Below, in pieces: positions 33,808-42,700 of a stretch of 64,000 nucleotides of DNA. The translations under genes and the position numbers were made by a program. The stretch's first letter is position 1, and each line of letters starts with the position of its first letter. The notes under the pieces are model-generated. The model saw nothing but the letters and a program-made list of their open reading frames with translations, made no database searches and was not told the DNA's origin. The stretch lies in NCBI GenBank assembly GCA_964649445.1, contig CAZYPS010000002.1, forward strand, positions 10,602-74,601. Direction: 5' to 3'. This DNA comes from JAGXLP01 sp964649445 (GTDB lineage Bacteria; Bipolaricaulota; Bipolaricaulia; M55B111).

Positions 33808-35769
33808 TTGACTGAACCAAAACAATGGGTCAAAGAGGACCCTGATAGAGAGGACGTATTTTGGCCTACTGAAGAGATGAAGGAACATGCCTGGGTTTCA
33901 GATGAATCAATCTACGAAGAAGCGCTCGAGGATCCTCAGGCATTCTGGGCAAAACACGCTAAAGAAGGTATCGACTGGTACGAAGAGTGGGACGAGACTT
34001 ACAAGGAGGAACCCTATAACTACGAGTGGTTTGTCGGCGGAAAACTTAACCTGGCATACAACGCAATAGACAGACACGTCGAGAACGGAAAGGGCGACAA
34101 GAACGCAATTGTCTGGGAACCGGAACCGACGGACGAAGAAACCGTCCGTATGACGTATTCTGAACTCCAGGAAGAAGTTTCCAAATTTGCCAACGTACTC
34201 GAAGGCTTCGGAGTCGAAAAGGGCGACAGAGTAGGAATCTACATGCCGATGATTCCCGAAGCCCTAATAGCCATGCTTGCTACGGCTAGAGTTGGAGCCG
34301 CTCATAGCGTAGTCTTTTCCGCATTTAGTCCCGATTCCCTCAATGATCGACTTGAGGACGCAAATGCCAAGGTCCTGGTAACGGCTGATGGTTATTACAG
34401 ACGAGGAAAACCGCTGAACCTGAAGAAAAATGCAAACAAGGGACTGCAGGGTAGCCCGGTTGAAGACGTCGTAACAGTAAAGAGAACAGGAAAGGACGTC
34501 GAAATGCAGGAAGGCAGAGACCACTGGTACCAAGAATTAATGGAAGACGCCGATCCCGAGCACGAACCGGCAGTGATGAATAGCAGCGATCTTGCATTCA
34601 TCCTCTACACCAGTGGGACCACCGGTAAACCAAAAGGTGTAATGCACCACGTAGGGGGATACGCCGTACAGGCTTACCTGACGGCAAAATGGAACTTCAA
34701 CCTCCACGATGACGACGTATTCTGGTGCACTGCTGACGTTGGCTGGATAACAGGCCATACTTACATCAACTATGGTCCTCTCCTCAATGGAGTTACGTCA
34801 GTTGTCTACGAAGGTGCACCGGATTACCCCGAGTACGACCGTCTCTGGGAGATCGTCGAGGACGAAGGAGTTACCGGATTCTACACTGCTCCCACTGCTA
34901 TAAGGATGTTCATCAAACAGGGCACTGAATGGCCGGAAAAACACGACCTTTCCAGCTTGAGAGTTCTCGGTACGGTTGGAGAACCTATAAACAAAGACGC
35001 CTGGCTGTGGTATTTCGAAAACATTGGTGGCGGTCGTTGCCCCGTTGTTGATACGTGGTGGCAGACTGAAACGGGCGCAAACGTAATTAACGCCCTGCCA
35101 GGAATTGGACCCTTCATTCCGACTTACGCCGGTAAACCGTTCCCGGGTATCAATGCCGAACTTCTTGACACCAATGGCGATCCCGTAGGGGTAGACGAAG
35201 GTGGTTACCTGACTATCAAGCCGCCCTTCCCGCCTAGCCTAATCCGGGGAGTATACAAAAGACCGGAGAAGTTTAAGGACGAATACTGGAGCGAGTACGG
35301 TCCGGATGCTTACTTTACCAGCGACGGGGCAAGAAAAGACGAGGATGAAAACATTAGAATCACCGGTCGGCTGGACGACGTAATGAACGTCGCCGGACAC
35401 AGGCTGGCAACTGGTGAGGTCGAGAACGCCCTCGGAAAACACGAAGCAGTCGCAGAACCGGCAGTCGTTTCTCGCCCGGACGAGGTGAAGGGAGAAGTCC
35501 CTGTAGCATTCGTCATGCTCGAAAAGGGTGCTGACATCGATAAGGAAACATTAAAGGAAGAACTTATCCAGCTGGTAGACGACACTATAGGACCGACAGC
35601 TCGACCCGCTGATATTATAATAGCCGACGAAGTACCCAAGACGAGGTCCGGTAAGATCATGCGGAGAATTCTAAAGAGCCTGGTCAGGGGGGAAGACGTC
35701 GGAGACCTTACCACACTCAGAAACCCCGAAACTGTCGAACAGCTTCAGGAAAAACTACAAAACAAATAG
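33808..35769 (+). CDS. acs: Acetyl-CoA synthetase, AMP-forming
   Basis: Acs activates acetate to acetyl-CoA through acetyl-AMP. The 653-residue length is standard. Motifs are the P-loop TSGTTGKPKGV near residue 268, VDTWWQTETG, TSDGARKDEDENIRITGRLDD near residue 510 and the carboxy-terminal PKTRSGKIMRR with Lys616, the residue that Pat-type enzymes acetylate to switch Acs off. A Pat-like protein is encoded directly upstream and an acetate channel directly downstream, which makes this a compact acetate-use and control module. The start is TTG with AGGAGGG before it. Confidence 0.97.
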   Translation: MTEPKQWVKEDPDREDVFWPTEEMKEHAWVSDESIYEEALEDPQAFWAKHAKEGIDWYEEWDETYKEEPYNYEWFVGGKLNLAYNAIDRHVENGKGDKNAIVWEPEPTDEETVRMTYSELQEEVSKFANVLEGFGVEKGDRVGIYMPMIPEALIAMLATARVGAAHSVVFSAFSPDSLNDRLEDANAKVLVTADGYYRRGKPLNLKKNANKGLQGSPVEDVVTVKRTGKDVEMQEGRDHWYQELMEDADPEHEPAVMNSSDLAFILYTSGTTGKPKGVMHHVGGYAVQAYLTAKWNFNLHDDDVFWCTADVGWITGHTYINYGPLLNGVTSVVYEGAPDYPEYDRLWEIVEDEGVTGFYTAPTAIRMFIKQGTEWPEKHDLSSLRVLGTVGEPINKDAWLWYFENIGGGRCPVVDTWWQTETGANVINALPGIGPFIPTYAGKPFPGINAELLDTNGDPVGVDEGGYLTIKPPFPPSLIRGVYKRPEKFKDEYWSEYGPDAYFTSDGARKDEDENIRITGRLDDVMNVAGHRLATGEVENALGKHEAVAEPAVVSRPDEVKGEVPVAFVMLEKGADIDKETLKEELIQLVDDTIGPTARPADIIIADEVPKTRSGKIMRRILKSLVRGEDVGDLTTLRNPETVEQLQEKLQNK

Positions 35770-35796
35770 TAACCAACCCAACCGGAGTGATTAAAT

Positions 35797-36363
35797 TTGG
35801 AAATCAACGAAGACGTAGCTAACCCTGCACCTCTGGGCCTAGGAGGCTTTGCCCTGTCGACCTTCATACTAAATCTGGTCAACTCCGGCCTGGTCGCCGA
35901 GGCGTCCCTCGGTATTGTAATGCCGATGGCGATTGCCTACGGCGGCCTGGCTCAACTACTGGCCGGAATGTGGGAGTTCAGGCGCAACAACATCTTTGGA
36001 GCTACTGCATTCTCCTCTTTCGGTGCATTCTGGATAGGTCTTGCCACCTTCGACTTCTTTAACTGGGCAGGTATGGGTCCTAACGTGCCCAAGGAAGGGC
36101 TAGCGATTGCGCTGATTGCCTGGGGGGTTTTCACGTTCTACATGACGATCGCTTCCCTCCGCGAGCCAAAAGCTATCATGTGGATATTTATCACCCTGAC
36201 GATTCTATTCTTCCTGCTCGCGTGGGGAGAATTTAACCCAACTATCGCCAGGATTGCCGGCTACGAAGGACTTCTATGCGCATCGATAGCCTGGTATTCG
36301 TCAGCAGGCGTAATAATAAACACGATGTTCGGAAGAACTGTTCTCCCCTTGGGAGAACGTTAA
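35797..36363 (+). CDS. Acetate/succinate channel of the GPR1/FUN34/YaaH (SatP) family
   Basis: This 188-residue inner-membrane protein has six predicted helices and the family signature NPAPLGLGGFALSTFILNL at residues 8-26, in which Asn-Pro-Ala-Pro-Leu-Gly is characteristic. Relatives move acetate and succinate with protons. Its position 27 bases after acs supports acetate uptake or release as the job. The start is TTG with CGGAGTGA ahead of it. A strong intrinsic terminator follows the stop codon, closing this transcription unit. Confidence 0.93.
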   Translation: MEINEDVANPAPLGLGGFALSTFILNLVNSGLVAEASLGIVMPMAIAYGGLAQLLAGMWEFRRNNIFGATAFSSFGAFWIGLATFDFFNWAGMGPNVPKEGLAIALIAWGVFTFYMTIASLREPKAIMWIFITLTILFFLLAWGEFNPTIARIAGYEGLLCASIAWYSSAGVIINTMFGRTVLPLGER

Positions 36364-36391
36364 ATACGGATTAGTTTAATTAATGAACTAT

Positions 36392-36424
36392 AACCCCAGA
36401 CCTATTTCCGGGTCTGGGGTTTTC
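36392..36424 (+). terminator. Intrinsic terminator after the acetate channel gene
   Basis: AACCCCAGACC pairs with GGTCTGGGGTT around an 8-base loop, followed by TTTCTTGATTT. It is a classic rho-independent terminator for the acs-satP transcript. Confidence 0.9.
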
Positions 36425-36540
36425 TTGATTTAACCACTCTAGATAGACCATAATTTGATGCAAGTTTTTCAGTAAACGTTTTTCACCCCTTTAATTTTTC
36501 AGGGAAAACACATACGGAAAATTTACCAGAGTGACTAATT

Positions 36541-39016
36541 ATGTTTGATAAAGTAAAAAGGGCCGTAGACTGGGTCTTTGGCCAAACCAACGAGCAGAAA
36601 CTCTCCCGGCTCCGAGATTACGTCGACCAGGTAAATGACCTCGAGGACGAAGTAGCTGAACTTTCGGAAATGGAAATGAAGGAAAGGACGAAGGAATTCA
36701 GGGAGATGATCTCTTCGGGAACGGATCCGGACGACCTGATCCCCGAAGCTTTTGCCCTGGTCCGAGAAGCTGCCAGAAGAAAGACAGACATGAGACCCTA
36801 CGACGTCCAGATCATTGGTGCAGTAGCTCTACACCAGAGAAGGATAGCGGAAATGGCAACCGGCGAAGGGAAAACCCTGGTAGCCACCATGCCCGCTTAT
36901 TTAAACGGCCTTACAGGCCAGGTTCATATAGCAACTGTAAACGATTACCTGGCTGAGCGTGACCGAAACTGGATGGGTCCAATCTACGAGACTCTTGGTC
37001 TGGATGTATCTGTAATCCAGGAAGACATGGACATAGAAGCACGCAAACAGGCCTACGAAGCTGATATTGTCTACGGTACCGCGAACCAGTTTGGGTTCGA
37101 TTACTTAAGAGATAATATGGTTATGTCGGAAGAACAACGGGTAGGGGCAAACCGGGATTTCGCAATTATTGACGAGATAGACAGTATACTGATAGATGAA
37201 GCCCGAACCCCGCTTATCATTTCGGGCTCCACTGAAGAATCCACCAAACTCTACAAACGATTTGCCCGTCTTGCGCCCCGCTTTAATAAGGGTCAGGACT
37301 ACGAAGTCGACGAGAAAAACCAGTCAATCTCTCTCACCGACGAAGGAGCAAACAAGGCGGAAAGATTCCTCCATCTCGACGACCTCTATTCTCCCGAAAA
37401 TATCACCATGCTCCACCACCTAAAAACCTCCCTGAAAGCAGAAGAGTTCTTCCAAAAGGACGAGGATTACATAATCCAGGACGGAGGGGTAGTTCTGGTG
37501 GACGAATTCACCGGCAGGTTAATGCCGGACAGGAGATTGTCCGAGGGCTTACACCAGGCAATAGAGGCAAAAGAAGGGATGATGGTCCAGAAGGAGAACC
37601 AGACTTTCGCCCAGGTAACGCTTCAGAATTTCTTTCTCCTGTACGACGGGTTAAGCGGAATGACGGGAACGGCAAAAACGGAGGAAGACGAGTTCGAAGA
37701 TATCTACGATCTCGACGTAGTGGTAGTCCCGACAAACGAGCCACTACGAAGGGACCACAAGCCTGACGTAATCTTTAAAACCAAAAAAGCAAAGTACGAA
37801 GCAGTCGCCGAAGAAGTCGAAAGGCTTCACGAGAAGGGACGTCCTGTCCTCGTCGGCACCAATGCAATCGAAAAATCGGAACGGTTGAGTTCTCTTCTGG
37901 ACAAACGTGGATTACCTCACGAAGTACTAAATGCCAAAAATCACGCTAGGGAGGCCGAAATAATAAAAGACGCAGGACAACGGGGAGCTATAACTATAGC
38001 AACCAACATGGCAGGAAGGGGTACGGATATAAAACTGGGTGACGGAGTTGCCGAACTGGGCGGCCTCCACGTCTTAGGGACTCAGAGACACGAAAGTCGG
38101 AGAATCGATAACCAGCTCCGGGGCCGAGCCGGTCGCCAGGGAGACCCGGGATCTTCTCAGTTTTACCTTTCGTTAGAAGACGATNNNNNNNNNNNNNNNN
38201 NNNNNNNNNNNNNNNNNNNNNNNNNNNNNNNNNNNNNNNNNNNNNNNNNNNNNNNNNNNNNNNNNNNNNNNNNNNNNNNNNNNNAGCAGCTGGGAAGAAA
38301 TTGATAGCTATCTCCGTCCGGTCCTAACGGACTTTACGGAAGACCTCTTAGAGCAATACGGCCTGGAGGACGGAGGAGAGGAAGAAAGGATAGAGGATCT
38401 GGAGAAGGAACTTGTTGAGTTTCAGAATTCTCCTGACGACCGGTCGCTAAATAAAGACAATGCTTTGCAGGACTCAATAAAAGAAATAGTAGTAGCAAAC
38501 TGGGAAAACCAGTTGGAGAAGTTTAAAGAAGCAAACCAGGTTTCCCCGGAGCTAATAAAATCGATAATCATCAAAATTATCGATAGAGAATGGCGCCAGC
38601 ACCTCTACGTTATTGACGATCTTAAAGCAGGAGTAGGTTGGTCTTCCTACGGAGGCAAGGACCCTCTGGTTGAGTTCAAGCGCGAGTCCTTCCGCTTGTT
38701 CCAGGACATGAGACAGGAACTGAGACGGGAGATAATAGAATTACTCGTAAAATCTCGGTTGGACATCAAGGGCTCAAAAGAACCCGTTGAATCGGAAGTG
38801 GACACATCGAAATTCAATTTCCAGGCGGATGAAGGTAGTTCTGGTTTGCCCGATAAAAAAGCAAGCCAGGAAAAAGGCTCTCCCAACCGACAAACAGACT
38901 CCAACAATTCAACCCAGCAAGAACAGAGAATCGTAGAAGAAGAACCTGGCAGGAACGATCCATGCCCCTGTGGTAGCGGGAAGAAGTACAAGTATTGCTG
39001 CGGTGCTAACGACTAA
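36541..39016 (+). CDS. secA: Preprotein translocase ATPase SecA (interrupted by an assembly gap)
   Basis: SecA drives protein export through SecYEG. The 548 residues before the gap include the nucleotide-binding domain with GEGKTLVATMPAYL, DEIDSILIDEARTPLIISG and the second domain with TNMAGRGTDIKLG and QLRGRAGRQGDPGSSQFY. After the gap, reading continues in another nominal frame for 243 residues, starting at SSWEEIDSYLRP and ending with the SEC-C zinc motif CPCGSGKKYKYCC. The gene is therefore one, and the 100 N do not keep the frame. By comparison with the family about 100 residues (helical scaffold start, usually beginning ELMRRFG) are missing. Acidic insert sequences near the end agree with the genome's bias. 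Confidence 0.95.
38185..38284. other. Assembly gap of 100 N inside secA
   Basis: Exactly 100 N, a conventional placeholder for a gap of unknown length. The frames on the two sides do not match across 100 bases, and the family alignment predicts a real gap of roughly 300 bases. Confidence 0.98.
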
Positions 39017-39033
39017 TACTTTCTATCGCTTTG

Positions 39034-39061
39034 TTGAATTATCCCTAATCTATGGTATAAT
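39034..39061 (+). promoter_or_regulatory. Strong promoter for the 30-residue membrane peptide gene
   Basis: TTGAAT and TATAAT are 16 bases apart, and TGG before the -10 element makes it an extended -10. It starts 18 bases after the secA stop and leaves a leader of about 33 bases before the ATG at 39101. Confidence 0.75.
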
Positions 39062-39100
39062 ACTTTTGATATTTAAGAACACAAAAGGGAGGTGTTCTTC

Positions 39101-39193
39101 ATGACAGTTACGACAGCTTTTGTACTGGGTTTCTTTTGGTCTCTTTGGGCAGCGGCTTTCCTCTCATTTCTGGGAGGATGCGGAATTTGTTAA
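39101..39193 (+). CDS. Small hydrophobic membrane peptide, 30 residues, unknown
   Basis: The frame encodes a single predicted membrane helix (FVLGFFWSLWAAAFLSFL, residues 7-24) ending in GGCGIC with two Cys residues. It is supported by a very good Shine-Dalgarno site (GGGAGGTG, 6 bases before ATG) and a near-consensus extended -10 promoter. I do not recognise a family. The carboxy-terminal Cys pair could bind metal or form a disulfide. It is followed after 38 bases by an exported protein gene and a terminator, so the two probably make one transcript. Small proteins of this type often tune a membrane complex; which complex is unknown. Confidence 0.65.
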   Translation: MTVTTAFVLGFFWSLWAAAFLSFLGGCGIC

Positions 39194-39231
39194 CCAGGCA
39201 GGAAAAACACTCATTTAATTAGGTGATTTTA

Positions 39232-40005
39232 TTGTCGAAAAAGAGTGTTCTTTATCTAGGGGTTATATTAGTAGTTTCCCTGTTTCTCTTGGTTAATTCC
39301 GCAGCCGGGGAAGAAATTGAGGATAAATTATCAAGTATCATCCAGCAACGGCTTGGTCTGGACTCTGGGATTTATCAAGTTATCGAAACCGAATATCAGA
39401 GAGAAAGGGTAGTACTGGTTGTGATATTCGGCGACGAAAGGGTATACAGAAGTTCCCTGGGGTCCGATATTAAGTCGAAGCTAAAAGAACACGAGGGTGA
39501 AAACCCGGTAGCTATTTCCGTTCTAACCAGGAACAGAGAGGTAGATTTCCAACCTTACGCTTTGAGGATCATTCAAAACGGAGAAGCCTCACAGGCTAAC
39601 AAGGTATTTGGAATAACGAACGGTTTTAAAGAGGGCAGATTGCCCGAGAAAGTCCCGATTGACGATGAAGTCTTCTGGGGAAGCAAAGGAGTCATTACAC
39701 TTGGAAGTTCGTTTGATACGTCCGCTCCTTTCAGAATAAAGTACGGTACAACAAGCGCACATTTCTCACTGGGAACCCCACAGGCCGAAGTACAGCAGGA
39801 AGAGAAACAGGAATTAAGTAAGGAAACTCCAGAGGAAGGCGAGGGGTTACAAAGTCAAGAGTTCCAAGAAAGCGAGACCTCTTCTCCTGAGAGGGAAGAA
39901 CGAAGTTCTCCTCCTGTCAGCAATAAGAGTTCGAAATCGGGACAGGGTATGGCTTTGCTGGCTCAATTTGGAACCTTGTTAGCAATCACTCTTTCATTTC
40001 TCTAA
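39232..40005 (+). CDS. Exported protein of unknown function with carboxy-terminal membrane helix
   Basis: No family is recognised. The 257-residue protein begins with a Sec signal peptide (VLYLGVILVVSLFLLVNSAAG). Residues 30-180 form a globular part with alternating strands (ERVVLVVIFGDERVY, AISVLT). Residues 185-230 are a linker rich in Glu, Ser and Pro, and the last 20 residues (MALLAQFGTLLAITLSFL) are hydrophobic, so the domain is likely held outside the membrane by its tail. I use the TTG after AGGTGA (spacing 5) instead of a GTG that lies inside that ribosome site. It shares its transcript with the 30-residue membrane peptide gene upstream. Confidence 0.7.
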   Translation: MSKKSVLYLGVILVVSLFLLVNSAAGEEIEDKLSSIIQQRLGLDSGIYQVIETEYQRERVVLVVIFGDERVYRSSLGSDIKSKLKEHEGENPVAISVLTRNREVDFQPYALRIIQNGEASQANKVFGITNGFKEGRLPEKVPIDDEVFWGSKGVITLGSSFDTSAPFRIKYGTTSAHFSLGTPQAEVQQEEKQELSKETPEEGEGLQSQEFQESETSSPEREERSSPPVSNKSSKSGQGMALLAQFGTLLAITLSFL

Positions 40006-40040
40006 GTGTAAGGTCGGAACAAAGCCAAAAGAACTAAAAA

Positions 40041-40066
40041 CTGGGGCAGGTTGTATCCTGCCCCAG
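40041..40066. terminator. Convergent terminator between the exported protein gene and gcvH
   Basis: A perfect 10-base stem CTGGGGCAGG/CCTGCCCCAG with a 6-base loop. On the minus strand it is followed by TTTTTAG, so it ends gcvH; on the plus strand it can also end the exported-protein transcript. Confidence 0.88.
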
Positions 40067-40091
40067 TAAAAGCCTTACTATTATCTCTCAA

Positions 40092-40475
40092 TTAAGACTC
40101 TTCCTTTTTAAATTCTTCGTACTCGGTCTCTCCCAGTAGAGTATCTAGTTCCGACTTATCTTCCATATCAAGTTTCAAAAGCCAGCCTGAATCGAACGGG
40201 GATTCATTTATCTTCTCCGGTTCACCTTCAAGGGTCTCATTGACCTCTACCACTTTACCGCTGACCGGTGCCTCAACGTCCGAAACCGATTTTACTGACT
40301 CGATAACCACCATTTCCTCTCCCTTAGAATACTCTTCTCCCTCATCAGGCAGTTCGACGAATACGATATCTCCTAACTCTTTCTGAGCAAAGCCAGTAAT
40401 GCCAATTGTGGCGGTTTGACCCTCAACACTTACCCAATCATGATTTTCAGTATACTTAATATCTCCTTCGACCAT
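40092..40475 (-). CDS. gcvH: Glycine cleavage system H protein
   Basis: GcvH is the lipoyl carrier that shuttles the aminomethyl group between the P, T and L proteins of the glycine cleavage system. The 127 residues show YTENHDWVSVEGQTATIGIT at the start, GDIVFVELPDEGEEYSKGE and the lipoylation site ESVKSVSD with Lys near residue 62. The protein is strongly acidic. It stands alone about 20 kb from gcvPA and gcvPB, on the same strand, and is closed by its own terminator; gcvT and the lipoamide dehydrogenase gene are not in the window. The start ATG has AGGAGG ahead of it. Confidence 0.96.
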   Translation of the reverse strand: MVEGDIKYTENHDWVSVEGQTATIGITGFAQKELGDIVFVELPDEGEEYSKGEEMVVIESVKSVSDVEAPVSGKVVEVNETLEGEPEKINESPFDSGWLLKLDMEDKSELDTLLGETEYEEFKKEES

Positions 40476-40622
40476 AATACCTCCTCTTTTGCAAGATTGT
40501 AGTTAATTATAGCTATGTTGCAACCTGGAAGCCAACTTAAGCCCTTACCCGGATGGATACCAGCAACTTGTTTTTTCATTGCAACCTATAACCCGATTAA
40601 TTATATTTTATCGGTGAAATTA

Positions 40623-41624
40623 ATGGATTGTGTAATTCTTGCAGCGGGCAAGGGTACCCGCATGAAATCAACGACGCCGAAAGTACTGCACGAAATTGGC
40701 GGGTTGCCACTAATTGAACATTTACTGGAAACAATCAATCCCTTAGAATTGTCTCAAGTTATCGTGGTCGTCGGATATAAGGAACAGTTAGTTAAAAATA
40801 CTTTATCGAACCGAGAAGTCGAATTCTCTGTCCAGAAAGTCCAGAAAGGCACGGCTCACGCTCTCCAGCAGGCAAAAGGGGAAATTGAGAGCGATGATTT
40901 CATGGTTATTCCCGGCGATCTCCCCTTAGTAAAAACTTCTTCGCTTAAAAAGTTTATTAATTTTGCAAATAATGAAAAAGCCGATCTTTCGCTTCTCACT
41001 GTAAGTAGAGATGACCCCTGCGGCTACGGAAGGGTCAAAAGGTCAAGCAACGGTGATCTGGAAGAGATAGTCGAGGAACAAGATGCTACGGAAGAAGAGA
41101 AAAAAATAAAAGAAATTAATGCGGGAATCTATCTCCTGCCCAATCGGGGGGACCTCTGGCAAGAACTCGACTCGATAGGTTCGGAAAATGCTCAGGGCGA
41201 ATATTATCTGACCGACCTGGTAAAACACTTTGCCACGAAGGGCAAAAAAACCGTGGCTTTCCAGGCTGAAAGACCAGAAGAATTCCTGGGTGTAAATACC
41301 AGGCAGGACCTCGTTTCCGCGGGCAAGGTACTTAATCGAAGAAAAATAGACTCGCTACTTGATTCCGGAGTTACCATTGTAGACCCGAACACAACGATTA
41401 TTGAAACTAAGGCAAATTTAGACCGGGACACGATTATAGAGCCGTTCACTATAATCAGAGGAGAAACTACAATCGGAACGAACTCCAGAATAGGTCCCCA
41501 CGTTGAGATTTTAGACAGCAAAATCGGTGAGTCCGTAAGACTGAGTCACTCAGTTGTAGAGAAGGCCACGATACGGGACAATAGGGAAATAGAACCATTT
41601 AGTTTTCTTGGGCCTGATAGATAA
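40623..41624 (+). CDS. glmU: GlmU-type UDP-N-acetylglucosamine pyrophosphorylase, short form lacking the acetyltransferase part
   Basis: The protein starts at MDCVILAAGKGTRMKS, the nucleotidyl-transferase signature, using the ATG at 40623; a longer in-frame extension upstream has no signal. It joins UTP and GlcNAc-1-phosphate for peptidoglycan precursors. Domain one runs to about residue 225 (QKVQKGTAHAL, GDLPL, GEYYLTDL), then short left-handed helix repeats (TTIGTNSRIGPHVEIL, KIGESVRL). It ends at residue 333 with IEPFSFLGPDR, just where the bacterial enzyme (about 450 residues) continues into the acetyltransferase active site. So that second activity must come from another protein. Gene order glmU-prs-rplY matches Bacillus. 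Confidence 0.9.
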   Translation: MDCVILAAGKGTRMKSTTPKVLHEIGGLPLIEHLLETINPLELSQVIVVVGYKEQLVKNTLSNREVEFSVQKVQKGTAHALQQAKGEIESDDFMVIPGDLPLVKTSSLKKFINFANNEKADLSLLTVSRDDPCGYGRVKRSSNGDLEEIVEEQDATEEEKKIKEINAGIYLLPNRGDLWQELDSIGSENAQGEYYLTDLVKHFATKGKKTVAFQAERPEEFLGVNTRQDLVSAGKVLNRRKIDSLLDSGVTIVDPNTTIIETKANLDRDTIIEPFTIIRGETTIGTNSRIGPHVEILDSKIGESVRLSHSVVEKATIRDNREIEPFSFLGPDR

Positions 41625-41694
41625 ATCAAGTTTCGAGCCAATTCCGAAGTTAGGAACAACAAAAAATTAATCCAATTAACCCGAGGAGATAAAA

Positions 41695-42642
41695 TTGCAG
41701 GATCTTAAAATTATCGCAGGAAATTCAAACCCCGAATTAGCAGAAGAAATTGTTTCTAACCTGGATAAAGAGCTAACGGAAGCTTCAGTAGACAGGTTCC
41801 CTGATGGAGAAGTACATGTACATATACAGGAAACAGTAAGGGGTGCGTCGGTCTTCGTCGTTCAGTCCATCTCACCACCCGTTAACGAAAACTTGGTTGA
41901 ACTGCTCCTGATGATAGACGCGCTAAAGAGAGCTTCGGCCAAGCAAATAGCGGCTGTCATCCCTTATTACGGTTATGCCCGACAGGACAGAAAACAGACC
42001 GGCAGGGTACCGATTAGTGCAAAACTGGTAGCAAACGTTATATCAACCGCCGGAGCTGACAGGATCCTAACAGTAGATCTACATGCGGGACAGATCCAAG
42101 GTTTCTTCGACATTCCCGTAGACAACCTGCGAGGGGACCCTGTTTTAGCAAAAACCTTAAATAACGAGTTATCCTCCGAAGAGGGTGTAGTAGTAAGTCC
42201 GGATGTAGGTGGAGCAAAAAGGGCAAGGAAAGTATCTCAAAAACTAAACGTTCCACTTGCCATAGTTGAGAAGAAGAGAAACAGAAAGGACGGGGGTGTG
42301 GAAGTTCTAAATCTGATCGGCGACGTAGAATCCAAACGTTGCTTGGTGGTAGATGATATAATTAGTACTGCGGGCACATTAACAGAAGTGGCGGAAATAC
42401 TTGATGAAAGGGGGGCCAGACGTATAGAGGCAATTTGTACACACGGTATTTTCGCGGAGAATGCCCTGGATTCGATCGAAGAATCTCCAATTAGTTCCGT
42501 TACAGTAACAAACACTATCCAGAATCCAGAAGCAAGGAAAGCAAACTTTATAAACTACATCTCCGTTGGTGATTTATTCGCCAAAACGATAAAACGAATT
42601 TACGAGGAAAAATCGGTGTCGACTTTGTTCCCCCACTCCTAA
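41695..42642 (+). CDS. prs: Ribose-phosphate pyrophosphokinase
   Basis: Prs makes PRPP from ribose 5-phosphate and ATP for nucleotide, His, Trp and NAD synthesis. The 315-residue protein has class I features: RFPDGEVHVHIQETVRGASV near residue 33, YYGYARQDRKQTGRVPISAK near residue 95, the DLHAGQIQGFFDIPVDNL flexible region and the PRPP-binding VVDDIISTAGT near residue 220. The start is TTG with CGAGGAG in front. It follows glmU by 70 bases and precedes rplY, and PRPP also feeds the NAPRTase encoded at 52101. Confidence 0.97.
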   Translation: MQDLKIIAGNSNPELAEEIVSNLDKELTEASVDRFPDGEVHVHIQETVRGASVFVVQSISPPVNENLVELLLMIDALKRASAKQIAAVIPYYGYARQDRKQTGRVPISAKLVANVISTAGADRILTVDLHAGQIQGFFDIPVDNLRGDPVLAKTLNNELSSEEGVVVSPDVGGAKRARKVSQKLNVPLAIVEKKRNRKDGGVEVLNLIGDVESKRCLVVDDIISTAGTLTEVAEILDERGARRIEAICTHGIFAENALDSIEESPISSVTVTNTIQNPEARKANFINYISVGDLFAKTIKRIYEEKSVSTLFPHS

Positions 42643-42700
42643 TATAATTGTGTGAAGCAAAACGGATTTAGAAAAAGAAATTCAAAGAAAGGTGATATTG

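Noticed and set aside
36541..39016. secA as a frameshifted pseudogene or two genes
   Set aside because: The change of frame coincides with the 100-N placeholder, and both sides are intact conserved SecA sequence.
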